From Pelargonium nanum (taxonomy: Eukaryota > Streptophyta > Magnoliopsida > Geraniales > Geraniaceae), in the NCBI GenBank assembly GCA_036897485.1, contig JAYMTF010000099.1, positions 1 to 54,124 on the forward strand: a stretch of DNA of 54,124 nt, written 5' to 3'. The position numbers were made by a program, and so were the translations under genes. Numbering within the stretch: the stretch's first letter is position 1; every line of letters begins with the position of its first letter. The notes below the pieces were generated by a model. The model was not told the origin of the DNA. It saw only the letters and a list, made by a program, of their open reading frames with translations, and searched no databases. Below, in pieces: positions 23,101-41,574 of this stretch.

Positions 23101-24409
23101 GCAGGAAATCTTTCCCCATCAACTTCGAAACACACATCAGTTCCTTTTCCACTTTCAAGAAGTTGTCCGAATTGGAGACCAATTGTAGAAGGTTGAACTG
23201 GAATAGAGTAGATCTTAGGCCCTTCTGTGTGTGACCTAACAACACCAACACTACAATGAACCGAGAGACAGTCATCTTTAAGGTAATCTGACGTCTCAAG
23301 AGAAACCCTTTTGAAAAACCGCTTGTACCCCCTGCAGTGTCCAACAATTAAGCACATTATACAGCAAGTACCAACAATAAGAGATTCATTTGATGTTATA
23401 ATGCACCCAAAAAATGAAATGTAGGCTTGCAGCAAAACATATTTTGCATAGCAAGCAAAGCTAATAAATAAAAGACCTCTATGTAAATAATTGGAACATT
23501 CGTTAAACATCACTAATAATCAACTGATTGATGTCATACTAATACTGTCAGTGAAACTTAAACTACCAACCATTCAACAAATTAGATAAACTACTAGCTA
23601 AAGATCCCATTATCCCAATCCCTGCTTCTATATATAAAATCCATAATTTTTCAAAGGTTTGTTAATTAGGATGCTACCTTCCCTATATTAAAATTAAAAT
23701 TTACTTATACACAAGTCGAATTAAGATCTCACCATACATGGCAAGCTTACAAAGACTATAAGGCTTAGACCCACTGTGGAAAGCACATAATATGCAAGCT
23801 CTCAAGAAACCTCGTTGAAACCCCACTACTTAGTCTCAAAAATAAAACTTTGAAGCTCAAAAACATATGCAATGCCTGGTTTATTGTCAAGAAGGAAAAT
23901 AAAACAAAGACAAACACGAAATTTAACAAGCATATTATGTTGAACATTAAAAAAGAACAAGACAAAAAAAAGACAAAATGGAAAACCCACCACATGCTAC
24001 CACGATATTTAAGAGTATAAGGCCCGCCCTCGAGCGTCCTTCCGAAATGGCTGTGCACCTTGTGCCTCTCCTTGCCACTTTGGTCAAGAAGGGTCAATTC
24101 AAAGAGCGCCCTCACATCTGTGCCCTCGCTCGCGAGAGCAATGAACAGCGAAACATACGCAGCATTGTCCTCAGTGCTCTTCCCATCTGGGTAAAAGTAG
24201 ATCGCCCAAGCGTACCCACCGACCATAAACGTATCAGAGGCTATGTACTTGCCGATCCCAAGCCCCTTGGAGAGCGAATACCCCGTAATCTTGAACTGAT
24301 GCGAGCCATTCACGGTGTCGGTAATCGACGTCGATGTGGTGGTCTGCGGAGGCGGAGACGATAGCGGAGAAGAGGAGGACTTCGCGGTTTCTCGGACAAT
24401 CTTTCCCAT
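20116..24409 (-). CDS. BPM: BTB/POZ and MATH domain protein (BPM family)
   Basis: Substrate adaptor for CUL3-RING ubiquitin ligases; plant BPM proteins bind transcription factors through MATH and CUL3 through BTB. Exons on the minus strand: 23991-24409, 22983-23331, 20799-21075, 20116-20294, giving 407 residues, the normal BPM length. Residues 1-33 are Ser/Pro/Thr-rich. MATH runs from about residue 34 ([20 protein letters not shown]) to about 170 ([12 protein letters not shown], then DYLKDDCL). BTB covers about 195-315 ([20 protein letters not shown], then [13 protein letters not shown]). The C-terminal BACK-like part ends [20 protein letters not shown]. The start is the ATG at 24409; an apparent longer frame has no ATG. 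Intron 2 is 1.9 kb, AT-rich, with a small direct repeat (about 21240-21390). Confidence 0.95.
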
Positions 24410-25830
24410 GCCCAAGAAACGACAACAGATTCACAAACAGTGAAAATTTAATTCTCCACAGAGAATTTGAAAATTCAAATGAGAAATTGGAATTGGGGAC
24501 GGATCTGGGGTTCGATTGAGAGAGGAGGAATTGGATGGGGATTGGACTAGAGAATTGGGGGTTTAGGGAGAAGATTCTCTGGGGAAAATGATTGTTTGGT
24601 TGCTGAGAAAATCTAGGGTTCCGTAAGAGAAAATTATGGAGCTCGCGAAAGTGAAATTTCTAGGGCTTCCTGAGGCTGAAAGAGAGAGTCAAAGACAGAA
24701 ATGGCAGAGAAATTGAATGATGACGATACTTAAATGGCTTTAAATAATTTTCTGACGACAGAATTAAATTATCTGAGTACGCGCTTATGCGTACTCGCTC
24801 CTAAACCACTCGCTCTACGTTGTCGACAGCTGTCCAAAGTGAAAAGACGATATTACCACTCTATATGCTCCAAATGACAATAATACTTTATATATTTGTC
24901 GCCACTGAACTTTTGATTTTTTAAAAATATGCCCCAACTAGTTTAGAAAAATCATAATTGACCGTGAATTTGTTACAAAAAATGAGCTAGCATTATACTA
25001 ATGATTGAACTTTTATTAAATAAATAATAAAACAAGAAATGCAAAATAGCGTAATATTTATTTTACACTCATTTTCATATAAACAAAAATAGAAGAGATT
25101 TTACTCTCTATTTGAATATTTACTCGATCTATTGAAAGGTTAAAATATATAATTATATGAGAGTAAAATGAATACAGATTGATTTATTTAAAATTATATA
25201 AGTCATACATTCAAACGACCAAGTTTTGAATAAGTTATTAAGAAGAACATCAAAATTAGTTAGTTCTGAATTTAATTTTTATTCTATCAATACTAAGTAG
25301 TTATGATATTATCGTTAACTACTTATTCAAAAGTTGTCGTTTTAAATTTCTGACTTACCAAACATTATTTATGTTTTTTTTTTTTTTTGAGTAATAATCT
25401 GATCTAACTAAAAATGAAAAAAATTGAATTACAAAAGTGAAAGAAATATTTAACAATAAATTCTCTCTTGTTATTGTTTAGTAGGCACGTAATGTTGATG
25501 AAAAAAAAAAGGTAGGCACATAATTTATTGGGGTTGAAGGGCAATAATAAAGCTTATTATTAAGTAATGTGCACGCCTGTGCCTACCTTATTATACTCAT
25601 AAATTATGTGATTGTTTGCGTCAGTGAATTGAATTGTGAAAGTTAGTGGCTGCATGAAATTGCACCATTTCGGCTACACTAACGTCAACGTGCCTAGCCG
25701 CCTCTGGACTCCAGCAACGCAACTAAAATGGCTTACGTTAACTAACATCAATTGCAGTTCGTGCCTATGTCGGAATAAAATGTGAATGTGGTGCTGCTTG
25801 TGATGCATCGACATGTCTAATACTGACGAG
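24410..25830. other. BPM upstream region and AT-rich intergenic
   Basis: It holds the presumed BPM promoter and leader, then AT-rich sequence. A short inverted repeat, GAGTACGC / GCGTACTC with a 6-base loop, lies at 24775-24796. Nothing coding is seen between about 24900 and 25800. Confidence 0.6.
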
Positions 25831-26189
25831 GAAAAATGTCTAAAATGGTATCATGAACTATCCAATTCGTGTTATTTTGGCCAAATGTACTATTTTAGTT
25901 CAAAAAATAGATGAAAGAGTCAATTTAGTCCAAACGTTTCAAAAAATCGAGTCCCGTCAGGACATTCCGTCAAAATCAGAGACAGAATCTGTTAAGTCTT
26001 GATGACGTGGCAAAGATTGATATGAGCGGTTCCGTCAGTGAATTTGACGGAATGCCCTTACACGGGGCGATTTTCGGTAACGTTTGGACTAAATTAGCTC
26101 TTTCGCATATTTTTTGGACTGAAATGACACGTTTAATAGTTAATAGACCAAAATTGCACGATCACATGAACCATTTTGGACATTTTTTC
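25831..26189. mobile_element. Foldback MITE with long imperfect inverted ends
   Basis: The left end GAAAAATGTCTAAAATGGTA and the right end (minus strand GAAAAAATGTCCAAAATGGT) are inverse of each other. Inner blocks also pair: AGTCCAAACG with CGTTTGGACT, and CATTCCGTCAAA with TTTGACGGAATG. The ~360 bp element is close to a whole palindrome without coding capacity. The frame at 26007-26198 is an artefact of it. The superfamily is unsure; target-site duplications are not clear. Confidence 0.7.
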
Positions 26190-26199
26190 ATACGATGAT

Positions 26200-26505
26200 T
26201 TAATACACTGTGTTGATACATACGATTGACACGAACATAACTATAATCAACATATTTGACGCGAAACTATATAATACTTTTGGCACGACACAATCTACCG
26301 TGTTTGACTTAAGTATCGTGTCGTGCGTGCCACAACACGACTAATCAATCACGTGAGTGTGTTTTGGAGGCTCAACACGAACACAACACAATTGCTATAC
26401 GTGTTAGGTTCTCCAATGCAGATACGACACAACTACAAAATATGTGAGCTCAAACACATCAATTCGAGTCGTGTGTCATGTTACGACACAAATTGACAAC
26501 TCTAC
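26200..26505. repeat. Dispersed CGTGTCGTG-rich repeat, copy 1
   Basis: The segment is rich in ACACGA/TCGTGT motifs and contains blocks also found at 50330-50690: GTCGTGCGTGC, GGCTCAACACGAACAC, ACTACAAAATATGTGAG, GTTACGACACAAATTG. Both copies are non-coding and in the same orientation. The element type is unknown. Confidence 0.65.
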
Positions 26506-27279
26506 TAAGTACTACCACGTCTTAAAAGAGTATCAAACAAACACAAACGTAAAGAGGTATTAAAAGTTGAAATGAAGAAAATGGACCTAAATTATTTATA
26601 AAACAAGTTATTAAATTATTGTGCTATGCTAAATTTGGATTCATATGTATTTGAACAACTTTAAGCTACAAATTTGTATTGACTTGGCTCATATCACAGC
26701 CACTCATTTTAAGCAAAGCTTCACTAGCTTTGTGGGTCATCATAGATTTTTCTTCATCATTCAGTGTATAAGCATCACAACATAACATCTCCCATCTTTC
26801 CCATCGATATCAACAACGTTAAAAATAAACGGCAAGATTTTAATCAGACAGTTGACCAACTCACTAATCAACGGTCGAGATGATTCGAAAAACTCATCTT
26901 CCATACCAAACCATACACTCTAAAACACAAAAAGAAAGTTCCAGAAACAACAAATTCACAGTAACAGTGACGGAGAAATGAAGCCAATTACAAGTAGAGT
27001 CCAAGAGAAACAAGCTGAAATTTTTTGTCTTCATCTGGAGACCCAACTGGATTTTCAAGGCTTGTGCACCACAAGAATCTCAGAACCAGCAAATATTTAG
27101 ATGGTTTTAATTGGATCCCAAAAATCCTACATGGGTTGCCACCAAAATTACTAATTTTTGGGAAAATCTTCAATCCTGGGGTCCATGGATGGATAGGTTT
27201 ATGGTGCTGTGATAAGAGGCTCCATAGGAGAGATTTTTCAAATCAGAAGCTTATTTTCTGATCTGGGCTTCTCTTGGAG
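26506..27279. other. Upstream region of the unknown gene at 27280
   Basis: AT-rich sequence followed by the presumed 5' leader of the next gene. Short frames here lack an ATG-supported or family-supported protein. No repeat was recognised. Confidence 0.5.
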
Positions 27280-30200
27280 ATGGCAAATCTTTGCTCTATG
27301 GCTTCTCTTGGAAACCCCTCTGGTTTTGTTCTTCACCAAGAACAGGGCATGAGCAGAGTCATCAAGGTAGAGTACAAGCCAGTATCTTTGTTGGTTTAGT
27401 GGTTTTGTTGGGTTTGATGATTTGGGTTCTGGTAAAAAGTTGGAAATTTTATTGGGTTGTGGAAAAAGGTTGGAACTTTAACTGTTTTTAGGTGTTTTTG
27501 GTGGGGAATTGAGATGTGGATCCATGTTTGTGCACTTTATTTTGTGCTTACTTATATATATGATTGATAATTTTTGGGTTATTGACATCATGTGCTGTGG
27601 TGATTTGGGCTGTTGGTCTATGTTTCATATCTACCCCAAATTATGCAATTTATGCTATGTGTTTGCTTCTCTCATTTCACTTGTTTGTATGTATGCTCCT
27701 AATTGGCTTTCTTGGTGTTTGGGGTGATAATTTTTGTATTTTGTATGCTAACCAAGGTGGAGTGACTTTGGGGAGTTTTATCAGTTCTTGTTTGATTAAT
27801 CTGTGAGGTAATTTTTTTGCGAATCAAGGTTTACAAATTTTAGGTTATGCACTGACTGATGTTATGCTTCTTCATTTAGTTGTTTTAGATTAATCAGTCT
27901 GCGAGCTATAATCTGATAGATATGAGAATAGTTAGTTGCTTGGTATACATATTGATAGTTTAAACTGATTACTAGCTTCCATGTCTTAGTTATGGTTTTT
28001 CAGTTTTTCTCGTTTTGCTCCTTTGTTTGTTGCATCTGTTAAATGGCAAACCCTCTTTAACTTTTGGTTAATACAGGAGTGTGTACCTATTTTACCAAGT
28101 CCTGGAGTTGGACAAAGTACAACAAGGTCAGGCTCCCTTAATCTGAGGCAACATCAATTTGAGGAGCCATGGAAACCCATAAGCGGGTTATTGGAGTCGA
28201 GCAAGTTTGTCCAGATTGACTCAATAGTTACAAGTCCAATGCTCATTGACATGCAAGGTTTGGACCTTTCTAGTTCTTTTAGGGGGATGCGCTTGTTCGG
28301 ACTTCAAACATTACTTGTCCTAACGATTTCTAGGAATAGTTATTTTTTTTATATCAATGAGATGTTCATTTCAAACTGAGGGCGGGGGAGAATTTGACTT
28401 GTTTTCCTTCACATCTTCTTCCCCAATCTTATCTTTTCCAGATCACTTTTCGTCATCTCTTGAAGAAGCTATGCTATAGCATATAAAATTTCTATTTCAA
28501 GTGAGTCCTACCAGTCTTCATTTTAAATTTCTCTCTGGTGATAAATACGTTCACTAAATGGTGAACATCAAAATCTAATGCAAAATTGTTCTACTGGAAG
28601 AGAACTCATCATGATGTCTTAGACAGTTGATTGAAAAGATTGAGCGAATTTAATTGAGTGTATTAGTTTACTAGTTAGTCTCACTGGTTCATATTGTCTT
28701 ATGCTCTATGCTCCATTACTTGTCGGGAAATTCTTATGTAATCTTATTTGCCTCAATACAGTTCAAGATGCTTGCCCAAGCTCCTTATTTATCAGCTATG
28801 GAATTGCAGAGAATTGCTCAAGACATGAAAAAATCTCGCAGTACCTGATGTCAGGATCAAATATAGTAGAAGGACTGGATTTGTCGCTACTCACTGAATT
28901 GATGGGGGTTCAAATTGTTACTAATGATGCGCATCAGTTGCAATTTGTTCCTCCTTTTAATTACCCAAGCAGTGAACTTCATGTCCCGAAGCCTCTTGTA
29001 GAATTCATGGGGGATTTGGCTCTTAGTTCAAAAATTATGGTCCATCCAGATGGTCGAATCTTGCTGACGGGAACTGGGAGTGATGTGAAGGATTTGCTCT
29101 CCCTTGTTGCTGAATTTTACGCATCAAAGGATTCAACCATGTGCAGAAAGCATTCATTATTGGTGCCATACTTTGACAGGTATTGATACTTAGACCTGGT
29201 AGCATATACATCATAACAATTTAAAATAGGAACCCGTTTGAATCTATGTGTGTACCTGCATGCATATAAGGTAGCTTTGAATTTGCAATGCTTAATCTTG
29301 TTCTTTGATTGTATTTTTTAATTCACTGTTCCATTTGCTATTATGATGGATCCAGTGGTTCTCATTTCCGGCTAGTTTGATAAGTTATTGACATTTGGAT
29401 GAAAATCCTAATACCCGATGTTGTTCTGATTTCTTAATTTAGTTCGCTTTCTGTTAAACGTCCAAACTTAAATTGAACCATTCTGACTTAAACTTTCCAT
29501 CAATATCGACTATGTCTGATTCCGTTTTCCAAATGGCTCTACCTTTCATTATATTCAATATTTTTGTCCTAAAACAGCCTACCCTTTATCTGTTGCAGGC
29601 TGGATGGTTGTGTAGCACAGGCCGTTGCTGATGTGTCTTCTTTGAAGCTAGAAGCTCTGACATTTGCTCCTTTGAAGAGGTATTTGAAACACGATTTCTT
29701 TTGAAAAAGTTTATTTTGCTCATATGGAATGTAACATTACAATTTGCTTTTTCTACGGCCAGTAGCATATTGGTATAGAAGTTGTTCAAAATTAGATCTT
29801 TCCAGAATTGGAATCCTTATTATCTTTGTCGAAGTTGTTCCTTTGACCCATTAACCAAGATTGAGCTTCATAGCCAAAACCTTTATACACCGGAAAATAA
29901 ACTACCAAATAGATCCTATCGAAGGTGATTTTTGGTAAAGGGTAAGAGGGATATTGTAGAGGTGGCAATTCGGGTTCACATTGGAAAGACCCGACCTGAT
30001 CCGCAAGAGGTGCGGGTTAGTAGATTTGTAATCCTAAGACATTTCTTCGTTTTTATTTGATTTCTTATGTCTACTACCTTTTCTTTTCACAGCCCCGAGA
30101 AGACAAAGCTTAATCCGTCCCGGAAGAAGAAGAGGAGCAGTAGGAAACTAGGTAGAGAAGAGAAGGATCTCTACAAAACAAATAGCTCCCGTGCTTGTGA

Positions 30201-30600
30201 GAGCCTTTTATCCTTAATGGTTGACTGGAGACGAAACAGGAAAACAGCAATCCATTCTCTGAAGACGTCCGGTCCTGAACTTCCCGAACTCCTGACCCAG
30301 TTCTCTGCTGGCATTGCTGGAACTGGCCTAGCTGTTCTTTTTTCCGTTTTCAGCCGAGTAGCTTGTGCCAGGGTACCCTTCTGCGCGTCCAAGTTTTTCA
30401 GCACCGGGTTTGGCTTTGGGCTTGTGTGGCTTGCTTGGTCTGTGAATAGATTGAGGAACACAATTGTATCTATCAGCAAGAATTCAAGCAAGTCGGGTTT
30501 GAAAGAAGAGGACGTGATGAGAAAGGTGGATAGCAGTGTGAAGGAGATCTATATCCGAGCTGCGACGTTGATGGCATTTGCAATCCTGAGACTTGCATGA
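27280..30600 (+). CDS. Conserved-looking plant protein of unknown function with C-terminal hydrophobic segments
   Basis: Not recognised. Exons: 27280-27366, 28077-28257, 28762-29179, 29599-29679, 30093-30600, giving 424 residues; every junction is GT-AG with matching phase, which supports a real gene. The N-terminus (MANLCSMASLGNPSGFVLHQ) is short and could be part of a targeting region, but that is weak. The middle has ESSKFVQIDSIVTSPMLID, a VEGLDLSLLTELMGVQIVTN stretch and MVHPDGRILLTGTG. Exon 5 begins with a lysine/arginine-rich patch (RKKKRSSRKLGREEKDLYK) that could act in nuclear import. Two hydrophobic stretches follow: FSAGIAGTGLAVLFSVFS, and FSTGFGFGLVWLAWSV. It ends AILRLA. It is convergent with EF-Tu (582 bp between stops). 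Confidence 0.8.
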
Positions 30601-31181
30601 GCATCAAATGTAGAGCTGTAATTTCATGGGACACTATTTTTGTAACTATAAACTGTGCACTGCCTGTTCGGCCAAAGATCTTGGTACGTTCGAGCTTAAA
30701 GAAAGAGTGTAAAGGAACTTTTTCTGGTTGTTTGTGAATTGAGCAGTGTTTGATTTCTACTCAGCCAGTTCTTGTTGTTGATATAGGACTGATTACAAAA
30801 TGAAACCATAGATACCTAAAACAAGTCTTTTTGCATCACAAACAAAACTAAAATAGATTCATAATAAACACTGAAAAAATAGAGAAGAGTAACAAAAATA
30901 CAACTTTTGATTATGCTCAACTTTATTTTAATAAACAGTAATGGAACAATTTCTCGAAAGCAGCAAGACCAAGTTAACTAGTGAACAAAATAGGATAATT
31001 TACTCGATTTCATGTCACTGCGAATAAAACTTACGAATATTTTCATCATTGCACCAAATATGCATACCACATGCCATGGAGTTTCAATAAGATAACGGTT
31101 TGGTGTCACGTTCCCCATCCTGTTTTTGCTAATAGCAGTGTATGAATACATAAGGAAAGATCCGGTAATCCAATTTTCTTC
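30601..31181. other. Convergent 3' region between the unknown gene and EF-Tu
   Basis: The 3' ends of two converging genes meet here, so both 3' untranslated regions should lie within 581 bp and may overlap. No reading frame or repeat is supported. Confidence 0.6.
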
Positions 31182-35837
<4,656 letters not shown>

Positions 35838-36002
35838 TGATCGGAGTCGGAGACGACGACGAGACCCGACCAGAATCAGATGTGGCGGAGATGCGGAGGA
35901 GGGTTTTAGGGGTTCCGTGAGGGTTTTTCAGAGGCTTTGTTCGTGAATCCTTATATGCGACCCGTTTACAATCGGGCGGGTATTTTAGATCGAAACGGTA
36001 AA

Positions 36003-36058
36003 GCCCAATAGTCAAATTATTGGGCTTAGAGCTTTAGGCCCACTTTCTTCTCGGCCCA
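36003..36058 (-). promoter_or_regulatory. Site II (TGGGCY) element cluster in the EF-Tu promoter
   Basis: GCCCA at 36003-36007, TGGGCT at 36021-36026, AGGCCCA at 36036-36042 and GGCCCA at 36053-36058 lie 165-220 bases upstream of the EF-Tu start codon. Such clusters are typical of plant genes for translation and mitochondrial proteins and bind TCP factors. The function here is inferred from motif and position. Confidence 0.65.
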
Positions 36059-36369
36059 TCTAGATTGGTTGGACCATCACCACCTAATATTATCACCCAT
36101 TCACTTATGACTTATCCAATGCTTGTGGTCCAAACGTGCAAATGGACAAAAAAAAATAAATTGAATACATTAAATTGGAATGGTGTCCAATTAGATAAAA
36201 TTAAAATAATCATTTTTTATTTTAAATAACACTAGCAATTTGAGCATTATATTGCATTTTTGATGTCTAAGTTGATTTTTGCACCGATAAATATGTAAAA
36301 CAGTTCATTGTTCGTAAAAAAAATGTAAACACATGCATGGAGTGGACATGCATCAATCATTTTCCTTAT

Positions 36370-36600
36370 ACTCACTTAGTTTTAAAATGAGTGTTTTGGT
36401 TTCTATTTTGAGAAAAGTTAAGAAGTTAGTGTCGTGCATTTACTCTTGTATTCCTATGGATTTTGATTGTAACAAACTCCAACAATACTAACTATTTATA
36501 TGGACATTGTTGGTATTTCATAACTTCTTTAAAATGAAACAATACACTTATTTCGAGACAAAAATACAAGAGAAAAAGACACTCATTTTGTGACGAAAAT
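36370..36600. mobile_element. Stowaway-like MITE, third copy, apparently nested or extended
   Basis: The left end TTTTAAAATGAGTGTTTTGG and right end GACACTCATTTTGTGACGAA are inverse-related and the interior matches the 31396 copy in reverse. A second terminus-like string (ACACTTATTTCGAGACAAA) lies about 40 bases inside the right end, suggesting a nested or duplicated end. It sits between the divergent EF-Tu and GLN2 promoters. Confidence 0.6.
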
Positions 36601-37040
36601 AGTTTTTTTAGTTGAGTTTGAGGGAGTTGGATTGTGAGTTCTAATTTTATTGGACGGAGAAGAAGAGTTCATAAATAGGGTTATGAAGTTTAATTCCCCA
36701 TGCATATTGTACAAAACGATTGACACTTTGTCATTCACAATTTTTTTGAATGACAAACCCTAATAACTTATTGAACTTGGACTATGAAGATTAAAATTGA
36801 AACAAGTTGAGATCAGCAATTAGAGGGCAGTTTTGAAAGTTAGTTTTGTTTATGTGAATGCCAAATATTGTTCTGTTTTGGCCCCATAAAGCATGCCACT
36901 TTATTTTTATTTTTTTGGGCTAGATAGGATTTTGCTTTGAGTGGAGGAAAATTGTGTGTATGATACCATAAAAACAAAAAGTGGATCACTCACTCTTCCT
37001 CCTCCTCTATCTCCAATCTCACTCTCTCCTATCTTCCAAG

Positions 37041-37203
37041 GTGAACCCATCTCTTCCATTTCTCTCCAATTCCTTCACTTCTGTATGTGTGTTTTCAATT
37101 TTCATAAACTTTCTCATGTTTTTTTATACCATTCTCTATGTGTAATAATACATGTGTAAGCTCATGTTATATATGTACATTTCTTGCCATTTGTCATGTG
37201 TAG
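37041..37203 (+). other. Predicted 5' UTR intron of GLN2
   Basis: A CT-rich leader (about 36985-37040) ends CTTCCAAG|GTGAAC. The acceptor CATGTGTAG at 37203 is followed seven bases later by the ATG. The transcript structure is inferred from these sites only. Confidence 0.55.
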
Positions 37204-37209
37204 GTGAAA

Positions 37210-39589
<2,380 letters not shown>

Positions 39590-39914
39590 TACAATCATTG
39601 GAACTCAGAAGTGTAGAATTTTGGGTCTGCCCTGCTGTTGTATTTGTTTTCAGAAGCTAAAAATAATTAGATTTTCTTGTAAATAGAGAGGCAAATGATT
39701 GGTTATGTTCATGGCTGAGACCATTGAGAACTAGCTTCCAAAAGGAAAAGACATTGTGTAGCCATTGCCTGCAAATTGATTATTCCAAGTGTTTCGTTGT
39801 CTTGTTTCTCGAGCATTTCATTTTTCGTGATCTATGGTATATTCAAACGGCAATGTTCGTTTGCTATAATCATAACATTGTGCTAAACATCCATTTCTTA
39901 GCCTATTCACTGAA
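39590..39914 (+). other. Short GLN2 to GDSL-1 intergenic
   Basis: This 325 bp must contain the GLN2 3' end and the whole promoter and leader of the following GDSL gene, both on the plus strand. No separate gene is seen. Confidence 0.6.
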
Positions 39915-41380
39915 ATGGTTCCCAAATCTTCGGTTCTATCAGTACTAGCCTTAGCTTTCTCCTATGTTGTTAGCTCCTTCGAGCTCAATTATCCGGCTGT
40001 TTTCAACTTTGGTGATTCAAATTCAGACACTGGAGGTCTTGCAGCAGGAATTGGTTTCCATCTCGGGAAGCCTTATGGACAAACCTTCTTCCACGAACCA
40101 TTTGGCCGGTTCTGTGATGGTCGATTGATCATAGATTTTCTGAGTAATCTCCTATCGCCATATGTTTAAATGTGAATGTTTTGTAATGCTCGAAGATTGT
40201 ATGATCAATCTTTACTCACATTTACGCCTATACGCTGCAGTGGAGGACGCGATGGAGCTGCCATTTCTCAATCCATATTTGGATTCTGTTGGTGCCCCGA
40301 GCTTCCACAGAGGGTGCAACTTCGCGACAGCAGGATCTACTATACTTCTTGAAAGTGGAAGCTACGAGAAGGGAGTAAGCCCTTTTGCTCTAGAGATTCA
40401 GTTGGCTCAGTTTATCCGATTCAAGACTCGGGTTCTTGAATTGCTAGCCAAAGGTAGTATATATCAGCATATATAAATGCTAAGCTATATGCTGACATGG
40501 GTTCTGTGTATCTGATATAACTAGATCATAAACTAGGCGCGTTCCTCCCCCGGGAAGACTATTTCGAGCAAGGCTTGTACACGTTCGATGTGGGCCAGAA
40601 CGATCTTGATCTTGCACTTTCTTCGAAAACCGAGGAAGAGACATATGCTCTCATTCCAGCTATCTTATCAGTATTTCAAGAAGTGCTAGAGGTCGTGTTC
40701 TTCGTTTTGTTTCCTCTTAAACGCGCGCAAAGGCCTCAGAGCCGATTCACTCATCAATGCTTGCACTTTCTTTTCGTTTTCTTGTTTCAGATATTATACA
40801 GGGTAGGAGCAAGAAATTTTTGGATTCATAACACTGGTCCACTTGGATGCTTACCTAGCATTATCGCAACAAATGGCAACGACCTATCAAAGCTCGACGC
40901 GTTGGGATGTGTGAGCTCACACAACTATGCTGCTCAGCAGTTCAATAGAGGACTCAATGGTCTGTGCACAAAGTTTAAGGCACAGTTTCCTGATGTTCAT
41001 GTCACATACGCTGATATTTTCTCCGCAAAGTTGAACCTTATTGCAAACTATTCTCAATATGGTAAAATTTGCAAACATATTTCAACTGTTTGTAACTTTG
41101 TATCAGTTTTGTTTAATCGAATCCTCCGAAAATACGCGGGTTTTCAGGATTCAAACAACCTCTAGCAGCTTGCTGTGGATTCGGAGGGCCGCCTTTGAAT
41201 TTTGACAATCGGATAAGTTGTGGCCAAACCAAGAAGCTTAATGGTAGTGAAGTGACTGCAAGTGCATGCAAAAACACTAGTGAGTCTATAAATTGGGATG
41301 GTGTTCATTATACAGAAGCTGCCAACAGATATGTTACTGCTCAGATACTGGCAGGAATCAAAAGAAACTCTTCTCTGTGA
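39915..41380 (+). CDS. GDSL esterase/lipase, tandem copy 1
   Basis: SGNH-fold secreted esterase of the plant GDSL family, close to ENOD8/alpha-fucosidase-like members; the substrate cannot be told. Exons: 39915-40143, 40241-40453, 40537-40691, 40791-41061, 41148-41380, giving 366 residues. An N-terminal signal peptide (MVPKSSVLSVLALAFSYVVS) precedes block I FNFGDSNSDTGG with Ser35. Block III is VGQNDLDLA, where GQND supplies the oxyanion Asn. Block V is WDGVHYTEAA with Asp340 and His343. Glycine-block sequence IHNTGPLGCLP is present. Cysteines (CCGFGG, then ISCGQT and SACKNT) fit an extracellular disulphide-bonded enzyme. Exon 1 ends with one base of a split Met codon, as in copy 2. Confidence 0.95.
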
Positions 41381-41574
41381 ACTTGGAACAAGTTTCTAAG
41401 TATATGGTACCAAAATGCATTGTAATAAGGTGTACCAGTTCCTACATGGAACAAGTTTCTTATTTGCCAATTGCCAGATCTTTGTATTTGTATTTGTATT
41501 ATAAGTGTTAGAGTATAGAATTAATATTGTGCCTTCAACTATTAGCTTAAACTTTTAGTTGAGATGATCATTTA

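Noticed and set aside
23978-24364. 128-residue plus-strand frame opposite BPM exon 1
   Set aside because: It is the antisense shadow of a GC-rich, strongly conserved MATH-coding exon.
26007-26198. Short plus-strand protein
   Set aside because: It lies wholly within the palindromic MITE.
30171-30491. 106-residue minus-strand frame
   Set aside because: Antisense shadow of exon 5 of the gene at 27280-30600.
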